DNA from: an uncultured Clostridia bacterium
Lineage (GTDB): Bacteria; Bacillota; Clostridia; Oscillospirales; CAG-272
NCBI GenBank assembly: GCA_937893945.1
Contig: CALCTA010000044.1
Span: 1 to 12,609 of the forward strand
Length of the DNA: 12,609 nucleotides
Reading direction: 5' to 3'
Made by a program: the position numbers and the translations under genes. Of this stretch, positions 6,756 to 12,609 are shown one piece after another. The notes below the pieces were generated by a model. It had not been told where the DNA came from, did no database searches, and saw nothing but the letters and a program-made list of their open reading frames with translations. The first letter of the stretch is position 1; every line of letters starts with the position of its first letter.

Positions 6756-7831
6756 ACTGAATATATATCTCTCATGATCGCTTCCGCAAGATCTCTTACC
6801 GACTCGTAGTCGTCAAGACTTGCAACACAGGCAGGTGAATGCAGGTAGCGTGTAGGCACGGATATCGCAAGTGCCTTGATACCTTCAAGTGCCTTGTGGA
6901 TATGTCCCGCATCGTTTCCGCCTGATACGTAGCGCTTGAGCTGTGCGGGAATTTCTCTCGACTTAGCTATCTCCATAGCCTTATCCACAAGCTCTCTGTC
7001 ATATACGGTAGATCTGTCAACTATAGATACCACTCCGCCCTTGCCGACGTCGGCAACTCTGCGGCACGCCTCGGTAGTGGGGAGATCGCCTATCGCAGTC
7101 GTCTCAAGGACTATTGAGAGATCGGGGGCGATGTTGCTTGCCGCAGTACCCGCGCCAGAAAAGCCTATCTCCTCGCGAACGGTGAAGCAGAAATATACCT
7201 CAATATCGCTCTTGGGGGGATCGGCTCTGAAACTATCCATTATCTCAAGCATAGCGGCACAACCCATTCTGTCGTCAAGCGCCTTGCACTTAAGCGTTCT
7301 GCCGCCCTTTCCGAAGTCGTAGAACTCGGAATCAAAGGTAGCGTAGTCGCCTACCTTAACGAGCTTCTCAGCCTCTTCTCTGCTCGTCGCACCAATATCC
7401 ATAAAAAGCTTATCGTGCTTGACTGCCTTTTCTCTCTCCTCGGGGCTCTTTTGGTGTATCGCCTTAGAGCAGATCATTCCGCTTATCTGCCCCTTCTCGT
7501 CGCCCACAAGTATCTTTCTGCCCGCAACTACCGACGGATCAATACCGCCGATACATCCGTAGCCAAGCATTCCGTCGTCTCTTATCTCGGAGATCATAAA
7601 TCCGACCTCGTCCATGTGTGCGGAGATCATTATTTTCTTCTTTGTCTCGCCCTTACCAAAGCCCATAACAGCAATGAGATTTCCCATTCTGTCGACATAA
7701 GCTCTGTCAGCTATTTTCTCGGCTCTTGGCATTATCAGCTCTCGCACCTCATCCTCACAGCCCGAAGGACCAAAGGCGAGCGAGAGAAGCTCTATCAGCT
7801 CTCTACCGTTTAAGTTCATTATATCACTCAT
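6752..7831 (-). CDS. M42 family metallo-aminopeptidase (paralogue 2 of 3)
   Basis: The 359-residue M42 peptidase has an intact dinuclear site: H72 and D74 in SAHMDEVGF, D186 in KALDDRMG, E220/E221 in REEIGFSG, E243 in VLETTAIGD (Glu where paralogue 1 has Asp; both occur in the family) and H331 in RYLHSP. The middle dimerisation region is longer than in paralogue 1 (SKAIHQKSPEER at 122-133 is a family-typical loop), matching the usual ~350-residue M42 length. SGGNDAGHIHKA (303-314) is also characteristic. The ATG at 7831 is chosen because GGAGGTGA (7836-7843) sits 7 nt upstream measured from GGAGG, and because the ATG shares one base with the upstream stop (TGATG); a GTG directly before it is a possible but less likely start. 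It is followed by the SGNH esterase gene through an ATGA overlap. Cytoplasmic; N-terminal specificity unknown. Confidence 0.95.
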   Translation of the reverse strand: MSDIMNLNGRELIELLSLAFGPSGCEDEVRELIMPRAEKIADRAYVDRMGNLIAVMGFGKGETKKKIMISAHMDEVGFMISEIRDDGMLGYGCIGGIDPSVVAGRKILVGDEKGQISGMICSKAIHQKSPEEREKAVKHDKLFMDIGATSREEAEKLVKVGDYATFDSEFYDFGKGGRTLKCKALDDRMGCAAMLEIMDSFRADPPKSDIEVYFCFTVREEIGFSGAGTAASNIAPDLSIVLETTAIGDLPTTEACRRVADVGKGGVVSIVDRSTVYDRELVDKAMEIAKSREIPAQLKRYVSGGNDAGHIHKALEGIKALAISVPTRYLHSPACVASLDDYESVRDLAEAIMRDIYSV

Positions 7832-8919
7832 CACTTCACCTCCGCAAATCTTTCCGCTATATCGCGAGAGCAGATAAACTCTCTCACCGCGCCGCAGAGT
7901 GAATTACAGTCGTCAAGATGCAGCACCTCGTTGTAGGTGTGCATATTGCGAAGCGGCAGGCCTATATCTACGGTAGGAACTCCGCCAAGAACGAGATTTA
8001 CAGTCGTAGAATTCGTGCCCGTAGCCGAGGGAGAGGCGTGGCGCACGAATGCAACCCCCTTTTCCTCGAGAAGCTCTGCCGTCATTCTCGTCAGCTCTCT
8101 GTCGGTAGCGGCTGAGAATGCGACCGATATACCGTCGCCAAGCTTGGGGTTTCTTCCCCCCGCAACGTCGGGCGCTTTGCCAAGCTCGACGTCTATTACA
8201 AATGCGTAATCAGGCTCTATTTTGAAGGTAGCGCAATGCGCACCGCTCGGACGCGCGGTCTCCTCTCTTGCCGAGAGTGTAAGATAAACGTCGCCCGCAA
8301 GCTCCTCTCTCGGAGTGTCTATGATAGCTCTTGCGGCTATCGCTCCGCAAGCCTTGTCGTCAAACGCCTTGCCTGCCATAAGCTTTCCGTTCATTACCGA
8401 ATATACAGGCGGGAATCCCACGGGAGTACCCACGGGAACAAGCTCTGAAAGCTCTTCCTTGGTGTATCCGAGGCCTACGTCGATAAGCAGAGCGTCGATA
8501 GGCGTAAGCTTTCCGTCGTTACCCGAGCGAAGATGAGGGGGTGTCGATATCACCACGCCGCGCAAGGTCTCCTTGCCGTATATAATTACGTCAGCAGCCT
8601 GCATTATCGCAGGGTCGATACCGCCGATATTGAGCATCCTGAGAAATCCGCCCTCAAGAATATCGGTAATAATAAGTCCGACCTCGTCAAAGTGAGAATC
8701 CACCAGAATTTTCGGCGCGCCCTCTCTTCCACATCTCTTAATAAGCACGTGGCTGCCGACAGCGTCGGTCTTTATCTCGTCAAAGTACTTGCCGTATATC
8801 TCCTTTACTCTCTCCGCGCCTCTGTATTCAAAGCCCGAGAGCGAGGGCACCGAGCAAAGTGCCACTATGTCGTCCTGCAAGCATTCTGCGCTTGCGTATT
8901 GCTTTCTTTCTTCGTTCAT
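7831..8919 (-). CDS. Divergent M42 family metallo-aminopeptidase (paralogue 3 of 3)
   Basis: 362 residues, the most divergent of the three M42 enzymes in this unit but with every metal and catalytic residue present: H76 and D78 in VDSHFDEVG, D187 in KAFDDKACG, E219/E220 in AREETARPSG, D243 in VIDVELGKAPD and H327 in RNMHTYNE. The contexts differ from the usual AHMDE, DDR, EEVG/EEIG and DVT..GD seen in its neighbours. NIGGIDP (97-103), RGVVISTPPHL (120-130) and SPSATGTNSTTV (296-307) fit the dimerisation domain and C-terminal half of the fold. The ATG at 8919 is preferred: GGGGAT (8924-8929) lies 4 nt before it, and the comM stop (TAG, 8922-8924) ends 2 nt before it. An in-frame TTG at 8931 would overlap comM and lacks a site. 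The substituted loops suggest a different N-terminal preference or a subunit role in a mixed oligomer; that is inference. Confidence 0.93.
   Translation of the reverse strand: MNEERKQYASAECLQDDIVALCSVPSLSGFEYRGAERVKEIYGKYFDEIKTDAVGSHVLIKRCGREGAPKILVDSHFDEVGLIITDILEGGFLRMLNIGGIDPAIMQAADVIIYGKETLRGVVISTPPHLRSGNDGKLTPIDALLIDVGLGYTKEELSELVPVGTPVGFPPVYSVMNGKLMAGKAFDDKACGAIAARAIIDTPREELAGDVYLTLSAREETARPSGAHCATFKIEPDYAFVIDVELGKAPDVAGGRNPKLGDGISVAFSAATDRELTRMTAELLEEKGVAFVRHASPSATGTNSTTVNLVLGGVPTVDIGLPLRNMHTYNEVLHLDDCNSLCGAVREFICSRDIAERFAEVK
7836..7843 (-). promoter_or_regulatory. Strong Shine-Dalgarno deciding the start of M42 paralogue 2
   Basis: GGAGGTGA on the minus strand lies inside the last codons of the upstream M42 gene and 7 nt (from GGAGG) before ATG 7831. 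It favours this ATG over the adjacent GTG at 7834 and over the in-frame ATG five codons in. Confidence 0.75.
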
Positions 8920-8921
8920 AT

Positions 8922-10469
8922 CTATCCCCAATACTTTTTGTCGAGGCTTCTGTACTGTATTGCCTCTGCTATGTGATTTGCCTTTATAGTTTCTGACGCG
9001 TCCATATCGGCTATAGTTCGCGCCACTCTCATTACTCTGTCATATCCTCTTGCCGACATTCCCATTCGCTCGTATGCCGCCTTCAGTATCGCGCTCGCGG
9101 CAGGCTCCATAACGCAATATTTGCGGATATCCGCCGCGTCAAGCTGAGCGTTGCACCATATTTTTCTCTCGTTCTGCTCGCCCATTCTCTCAAGCGCGTA
9201 GCGACGCGCCGCCGCCACTCTCTCGCGTATCACAGCCGAGCTCTCGGCAGGCGCGCTGCTTTCTGAAAGCTCGTCGTAGGAGAGCGAGGGAAGCTCTATC
9301 TGTATGTCTATTCTGTCAAGCATCGGTCCGCTTATCTTGGATATGTATCTCTTCACGTCGCCCGGATGACAGGTGCAGGGCTTTGTCGGATGCCCGAAAT
9401 ATCCGCATCTGCAAGGATTCATCGCGCCGACGAGCATAAACGAGCAAGGGTAAGTAACTCTGCCGTTCGCTCTCGTTATAGTTACCCGTCTGTCCTCAAG
9501 AGGCTGACGGAGAGCATCTGTTACCTGCTTTGGAAATTCGGGAAGCTCGTCAAGGAAAAGCACTCCGTTGTGCGCGAGTGAGACCTCACCGGGCAGAGGA
9601 TTGACACCGCCGCCAACAAGGCTTACCGAGCTCATAGTGTGGTGCGGCGAGCGGAACGGACGCTGTGAGATGAGCGCAACTCCGTCCTTAAGCACGCCCG
9701 CTACCGAGTGTACCTTTGTACATTCTACCGCTTCTTCAAATGTGAGCGGAGGCATAATACCCGGGATACGCTTAGCGAGCATTGATTTTCCCGTTCCGGG
9801 AGGGCCGATGAGAAGTATGTTATGACCGCCTGCCGCGGCTATCTCGACCGCTCTCTTAGCCATAGTCTGTCCTTTTACGTCAGCAAAATCAAGGGCGGAA
9901 GCGCGCATAGCGTTCTCAAAGGCAGCCTTATCGCATTCAACGGGTGATAGGAGCTTTTCACCGTTAAGATGAAGCACGAGATCGCGCACGCTCTTGACCG
10001 AATATACCTTTATTCCCTCAACAGCCGCCGCCTCGCCTGCATTATCAGCAGGGGCGTAGAACTCGCGAAAGCCCGCGTCTCTTGCGGCAACGCACATACA
10101 AAGCACGCCTCTTACCGAGCGAAGCTCGCCCGAGAGCGAAAGCTCTCCGACAAAGCACTTGTCCGAAAAATCCACTTCCTGACGAATTATTCCGCCACAG
10201 CGCATAATTCCCATCAGAATAGCGGTATCAAAGGCAGAGCCCTCTTTTTTGCGGTCTGCGGGGGCGAGATTGAGCATCAGCTCAATAGACGGAAAATGAT
10301 ACCCACTGTTCTCGCACGCCGTGCGGACTCTCTCCTTTGCCTCTCTTACGGCAAGGTCGGGTAGTCCGACAAGCTGAAATTCGGGTATTCTTGAACGCGC
10401 GTTGCATTCAACCGTAACTATATAACCGTCAATACCGAAAAGTCCGGCGCTGTAAGCAGTTGATAGCAT
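8922..10469 (-). CDS. comM: ComM/YifB family AAA+ ATPase (Mg-chelatase-like)
   Basis: A full-length 515-residue member. The N-terminal Lon-like/ChlI domain (about 1-170) contains FQLVGLPDLAVREAKERV (31-48), NLAPADRKKEGSAFD (67-81) and FVGELSLSGELR (106-117). The AAA+ core has Walker A GPPGTGKS (222-229), SPHHTMSSVSLVGGG (274-288), Walker B VLFLDELPEF (303-312) and arginine-finger region GPMLDRIDI (381-389). A CxC...CxC cluster (C353, C355, C365, C367) may bind metal. The C-terminal Mg_chelatase_C domain (about 410-510) has SARGYDRVMRVARTIADM. In Proteobacteria ComM is a hexameric branch-migration helicase that extends heteroduplex during natural transformation; the Firmicutes homologue is presumed similar. 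Many Firmicutes carry it near dprA or topA, but here it heads a unit of peptidases and metabolic genes. AAGGGAG (10477-10483) sits 7 nt before the ATG. Confidence 0.96.
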   Translation of the reverse strand: MLSTAYSAGLFGIDGYIVTVECNARSRIPEFQLVGLPDLAVREAKERVRTACENSGYHFPSIELMLNLAPADRKKEGSAFDTAILMGIMRCGGIIRQEVDFSDKCFVGELSLSGELRSVRGVLCMCVAARDAGFREFYAPADNAGEAAAVEGIKVYSVKSVRDLVLHLNGEKLLSPVECDKAAFENAMRASALDFADVKGQTMAKRAVEIAAAGGHNILLIGPPGTGKSMLAKRIPGIMPPLTFEEAVECTKVHSVAGVLKDGVALISQRPFRSPHHTMSSVSLVGGGVNPLPGEVSLAHNGVLFLDELPEFPKQVTDALRQPLEDRRVTITRANGRVTYPCSFMLVGAMNPCRCGYFGHPTKPCTCHPGDVKRYISKISGPMLDRIDIQIELPSLSYDELSESSAPAESSAVIRERVAAARRYALERMGEQNERKIWCNAQLDAADIRKYCVMEPAASAILKAAYERMGMSARGYDRVMRVARTIADMDASETIKANHIAEAIQYRSLDKKYWG

Positions 10470-10501
10470 CTCTCGTCTCCCTTCAAAAAATATACATATT
10501 T

Positions 10502-10530
10502 ATTTTAACACATTTTTTTGATATTTACAA
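10502..10530 (-). promoter_or_regulatory. Candidate SigA promoter for the comM unit
   Basis: On the minus strand TTGTAA (-35, 10525-10530) is separated by exactly 17 nt from TAAAAT (-10, 10502-10507). A TG one base before the -10 gives an extended element (TGTTAAAAT), and the spacer contains seven consecutive A. The predicted start near 10495 gives a short leader of about 25 nt before the ATG at 10469, too short for a riboswitch. The region is AT-rich, so chance matches are possible. Confidence 0.55.
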
Positions 10531-10581
10531 TAGGTTAAGCAAATTACTTGGCAAAAATGGTGCTATTTTCTAAAGGCAAAA

Positions 10582-10610
10582 CCGACCGCAAGACTGCGGT
10601 CGGCTTTGTA
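10582..10610 (-). terminator. Intrinsic terminator of the nucleotidase lipoprotein gene
   Basis: A perfect 9-bp GC-rich stem (10582-10590 with 10595-10603) has a 4-nt loop and, read on the minus strand, ends in TTTTG followed by a second short T-run. It lies 24 nt after the TGA-side end of the nucleotidase gene and separates it from the comM unit. The U-tract is modest, so some read-through into comM is possible. Confidence 0.75.
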
Positions 10611-10626
10611 TGGAATATTCATAGGA

Positions 10627-12276
10627 CTATTCAAGTCCACCTGCTCTTATGTAGTCTGCGATAAGGTCGCGCGCATAGACGCCTGCGTCGTAGTAATCAA
10701 CTACCGTGAGGTTGTTGTAGGCGTAGGACGAGCAGTAGGTGTCGGTTATAATATAATACGTAGCGTTATAGTCGATATTGTTGCGGATCGACGCGCCGTA
10801 ATCGCCGTATGCGATATAATAGTTTGAATTGTTGGTCTCAAAGAACTTGTTCTTGAGGTCTCTTCCACTTATCGAGCAGAGCACGAGCTGGTTATCAAAG
10901 GGCAGGAGCGAATTGAGGTCTGAATACTTTACCTCGCCTGCGGCAAGGTCGTAAGGACTGCGCACCGAGATAAATCCACCGCCGAGAGCGATATCGTAAT
11001 CTTTTCCCCAACGCTCGATTCCAGCCGCATAGTAACGGTCAGCCACGAGATTTTTAAGCTCCGTGGAGTTGCGGCGGCGAGAGTTCTGTCCGAGCACCAG
11101 CTTGCCCGCATCGACTTGATCTGCGTACTTCTGCAGAAGCTCGTCAACTATCGGGTGATCCTCGAGATTTGCGTATCTTGAAGGCTTGATGATCTCGGAT
11201 GCACTTACTCTGTCATAGCCGTTTGCGTAATTAAGGCGCACCTCAACGTGCGAGATGCCGCTGTTATCACCGCCGTTCTGCAGGTGGGGAACACCGTATT
11301 CGTCCTCAAAGGCGTAGCTCTTATGGGTGTGTCCCTCGAACACGAGGTCAACGTAGCCGTCCCTTGAGAGTGAAGCATCGTAATATCCGCGAAGCGACGA
11401 GGTCTGCACCACCGAGGCGCTGCTGTTGCTGCCAAAGCCACCATGGATCGAATAAACAATGTAATCCGCACCCTCGGCGCGAAGCTTCTCGGACTCAGCC
11501 TTCACAAGCTCGGTCAGTGCCGCGCCCGTCTTGAAATAGACGTCCTCGACCTTGTCGCCCGAGATAGAGGAATAGCAATCTCCGATAGCGCCGATTATAC
11601 CTATCTTCATTCCACCCCTCTCAACGAGAACAGAGGACTTGACGTAATCAACGCGCTCGTTGGTGTCGCGCTCGTATATGTTTATCGCGAGAAACGGAAA
11701 TTCCGCAAGAGCAACGTTTGCCTTGATGTGCTCCTCGCCCCAATCGTATTCGTGGTTTCCGAGCGTCATTGAAACGAAGTCAAGCTCATTCATCCAATCT
11801 GTAATTATAAGGCCCTTAGTCGAGTTCGACTCAAAGCTTCCCTGCCACATATCCCCCGAGGACAGAAGTATCACGTTGTCGTCGGTGCTATAGGCGTTAG
11901 CAAGATACGTGCTCATCTCGTCAACACCGCCCTGAGAATCGGTGTCGTCAAATTTTCCGTGAAGATCGTTAAGCGCATAGAAGTCAAAGGTGATTATTAC
12001 CGAAATGCCGCAGTCATCACAGCTTCCGTCGTTGTCCTCGTCGGTGTGCGCGTCGCGGTCTATCGGCGCGTCTGTCGGCTTTTCGGTGGGTGTCTCGCCG
12101 CCCGTGGCGTTGCCCTCGCCCTCGTCCGTACCGTTTGTATCTCCACCCGTCGCATCTGTGTTGACCGAGGGCGTATCGCTCTCGCCCACAAGTGCGTCAA
12201 ACGAGTTGCAGGAGGATAGCGAAAAGAGCGTTATTACCGCGCAAAGAATAAGCGCGATCATTCTTTTAGAAAGCAT
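10627..12276 (-). CDS. Lipoprotein 5'-nucleotidase / 2',3'-cyclic phosphodiesterase family metallophosphatase
   Basis: 549 residues. A signal peptide (KRMIALILCAVITLFSLSSC) ends in lipobox LSSC with C23 as the lipidated Cys, so the enzyme is anchored outside the membrane. A low-complexity Thr/Gly/Asp/Glu linker (24-75) follows, then an acidic Cys-containing motif HTDEDNDGSCDDCG (77-90) resembling HxDxxxDGxCDxCG repeats of other Firmicutes surface proteins. The metallophosphoesterase domain (about 94-350) has NDLHG (103-107), GDMWQGS (141-147), GNHEYDWG (173-180), SIHGG (H278) and GHTHK (315-319), supplying both metal sites. The 5'-nucleotidase C-terminal domain (about 390-540) has LGGGFISVRS (431-440) and SLLPFDNQLV (456-465). 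It would release phosphate from extracellular nucleotides; whether it prefers 5'-mono-, cyclic or other nucleotides is not readable. AAAGGAG (12284-12290) lies 7 nt before the ATG. It is monocistronic, with its own promoter and terminator. Confidence 0.95.
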   Translation of the reverse strand: MLSKRMIALILCAVITLFSLSSCNSFDALVGESDTPSVNTDATGGDTNGTDEGEGNATGGETPTEKPTDAPIDRDAHTDEDNDGSCDDCGISVIITFDFYALNDLHGKFDDTDSQGGVDEMSTYLANAYSTDDNVILLSSGDMWQGSFESNSTKGLIITDWMNELDFVSMTLGNHEYDWGEEHIKANVALAEFPFLAINIYERDTNERVDYVKSSVLVERGGMKIGIIGAIGDCYSSISGDKVEDVYFKTGAALTELVKAESEKLRAEGADYIVYSIHGGFGSNSSASVVQTSSLRGYYDASLSRDGYVDLVFEGHTHKSYAFEDEYGVPHLQNGGDNSGISHVEVRLNYANGYDRVSASEIIKPSRYANLEDHPIVDELLQKYADQVDAGKLVLGQNSRRRNSTELKNLVADRYYAAGIERWGKDYDIALGGGFISVRSPYDLAAGEVKYSDLNSLLPFDNQLVLCSISGRDLKNKFFETNNSNYYIAYGDYGASIRNNIDYNATYYIITDTYCSSYAYNNLTVVDYYDAGVYARDLIADYIRAGGLE

Positions 12277-12305
12277 ATAAATTCTCCTTTATTTGAATCA
12301 ACAAC

Positions 12306-12334
12306 AGTATATCACATCAGAGAGTGCTTGTCAA
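12306..12334 (-). promoter_or_regulatory. Near-consensus SigA promoter of the nucleotidase lipoprotein gene
   Basis: On the minus strand a perfect TTGACA (-35, 12329-12334) and TATACT (-10, 12306-12311) are exactly 17 nt apart, with TGA just before the -10 (extended -10). The predicted start near 12299 leaves a leader of about 23 nt containing the AAAGGAG site. No clear operator palindrome overlaps it; the nearest repeat unit begins about 20 nt upstream of the -35. Confidence 0.85.
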
Positions 12335-12377
12335 GACGGTATTACCTTTGTATCCCTCCGTGATGGAGGCTTTATAT

Positions 12378-12402
12378 GCGGGAGACCAATGGTCGCCCCT
12401 AC
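12378..12402 (-). repeat. Palindromic repeat unit A
   Basis: Read on the minus strand it begins GTAGGGGCGACC. Stem 12380-12387 with 12391-12398 has one A-G mismatch and a 3-nt loop. It is the unit nearest the nucleotidase promoter. Confidence 0.7.
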
Positions 12403-12432
12403 GGGTTTGGTGGTTTCCTTAATATAATACCT

Positions 12433-12456
12433 GTAGGGGAGGGGTCGCCCCTCCCG
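12433..12456 (+). repeat. Palindromic repeat unit B
   Basis: GTAGGGGAGGGG start; perfect 8-bp stem (12437-12444 with 12448-12455) around a TCG loop, followed by GACAAA. Plus orientation. Confidence 0.75.
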
Positions 12457-12473
12457 ACAAATTTATGCAAAAA

Positions 12474-12497
12474 CGGGAGGCGGAACGCCTCCCCTAC
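12474..12497 (-). repeat. Palindromic repeat unit C
   Basis: Perfect 8-bp stem (12475-12482 with 12486-12493) around GAA. On the minus strand it begins GTAGGGGAGGCG, so it is an inverted copy of unit B with two compensating stem changes. Confidence 0.75.
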
Positions 12498-12528
12498 AGA
12501 CAAAACATCGAAATTTACGACAAATCTT

Positions 12529-12554
12529 GTAGGGACCGGCGTCCCCGACGGTCC
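12529..12554 (+). repeat. Palindromic repeat unit D
   Basis: GTAGGGACCGGCG start. Two alternative stems are possible: GGACCG with CGGTCC (12533-12538 with 12549-12554), or GGGAC with GTCCC (12532-12536 with 12541-12545). Plus orientation. Confidence 0.65.
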
Positions 12555-12559
12555 TAAAA

Positions 12560-12584
12560 GGGCGGATATGGAATCTGCCCCTAC
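12560..12584 (-). repeat. Palindromic repeat unit E
   Basis: 8-bp stem (12560-12567 with 12573-12580) with one G-T pair and a 5-nt loop. On the minus strand it begins GTAGGGGCAGATT. It starts only 5 nt after unit D. Confidence 0.65.
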
Positions 12585-12609
12585 GGACAAAACATAAAAA
12601 TTCGCGACC

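Larger units (their letters stand above)
832..10495 (-). other. Predicted eight-gene transcription unit (comM to CDF exporter)
   Basis: Eight minus-strand genes follow each other with junctions of +2, -1, -4, +23, +4, +53 and +12 nt in transcription order. No hairpin with a U-tract is seen between them; a promoter lies upstream of the first and the next strong terminator is at 801-831. An internal promoter in the 53-nt gap before the MBOAT gene cannot be excluded. Confidence 0.6.
12498..12608 (+). repeat. Diverged direct repeat flanking hairpins D and E
   Basis: The 24-nt segments 12498-12521 and 12585-12608 match at 19 of 24 positions (GACAAAACAT, AAATT and CGAC are shared). Each directly follows an inverted GTAGGG unit (C and E), so hairpin plus tail appears to have been copied as a block. 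Confidence 0.6.
12355..12609. repeat. Intergenic array of GTAGGG-flanked palindromes (continues past window edge)
   Basis: This non-coding stretch upstream of the nucleotidase promoter holds five imperfect-to-perfect hairpins. Each carries a conserved GTAGGG(G) at one end, and they occur in two orientations: plus for 12433 and 12529, minus for 12378, 12474 and 12560. The tails share GACAAA, which recurs at 12456, 12499, 12519 and 12586. A small 5-bp hairpin (CCTCC/GGAGG, 12355-12369) precedes the set. The stem bases differ between units while both arms co-vary, as in REP/BOX-like miniature repeats spread through Clostridia genomes. Open frames crossing it read as Gly/Pro/Thr/Asp-rich nonsense and are not genes. 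Confidence 0.8.

Noticed and set aside
8533..8976. Plus-strand open frame of 147 codons opposite M42 paralogue 3 and the end of comM
   Set aside because: Antisense shadow crossing two real genes; no recognisable start signal or protein features.
10470..10626. Riboswitch or leader RNA upstream of comM
   Set aside because: The predicted leader is only about 25 nt, and the one clear hairpin (10582-10603) is upstream of the promoter and fits the terminator of the preceding gene.
12376..12597. Open frames on both strands (73 and 63 codons) across the right-end repeat array
   Set aside because: The frames run through palindromic repeat DNA and give Gly/Pro/Thr/Asp-rich sequence; this is typical spurious translation of GTAGGG repeats.
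12355..12609. CRISPR array
   Set aside because: The repeats are in both orientations, stems differ between copies, spacing is irregular (5 to about 30 nt), and there are no unique spacers of uniform length or cas genes.

Overview
The window reads as chromosomal DNA from a Firmicutes bacterium, most likely an uncultured gut-type Clostridia. The basis is roughly 50% G+C with strong Shine-Dalgarno sequences (AAAGGAG, GGAGGTG, GAGGAGG), a lipobox-type lipoprotein, SigA-like promoters with TGn extended -10 elements, protein families frequent in that group (M42 aminopeptidases, the methionine gamma-lyase-like PLP family, AlgI-type MBOAT), and GTAGGG-type intergenic palindromes. Assignment below class level is not possible from the sequence alone.

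Layout, left to right. Bases 1-782 (+) hold the C-terminal 259 codons of an extracellular solute-binding protein, the only plus-strand gene. A perfect 14-bp hairpin (801-831) sits between it and the convergent minus-strand genes and can serve both. From 10469 down to 832 all eight genes are on the minus strand and closely packed. In transcription order they are: a ComM/YifB AAA+ ATPase; two M42 metallo-aminopeptidases; a cytoplasmic CE2-like SGNH esterase; a third M42 peptidase; a methionine gamma-lyase family PLP enzyme; an MBOAT O-acyltransferase; and a cation diffusion facilitator with a manganese-type signature. Junctions are TGATG or ATGA overlaps or gaps of 2-53 nt. A TTGTAA-17-TAAAAT promoter lies upstream of comM, and the next convincing terminator is the 801-831 hairpin, so one transcript could cover all eight genes.

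Upstream of that unit, behind its own terminator (10582-10603), is a separate minus-strand gene (10627-12276) for a lipoprotein 5'-nucleotidase/cyclic phosphodiesterase. It has a near-consensus promoter (TTGACA-17-TATACT). The right end (12355-12609) is non-coding and holds five GTAGGG-flanked palindromes in both orientations plus a diverged direct repeat; it runs off the window.

How the genes may work together: the three M42 enzymes retain all catalytic residues but differ strongly from one another, so a mixed peptide-degrading particle, or a set of particles with complementary specificity, is plausible. Peptide-derived amino acids could feed the PLP lyase-like enzyme. CDF-mediated export of Mn or a similar divalent metal could bear on metal supply to the metallopeptidases. 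The surface lipoprotein nucleotidase and the solute-binding protein belong to nutrient scavenging. These links are inferred from gene order only. I see no mobile element, CRISPR array, tRNA or rRNA, and no clearly new defence-type system.
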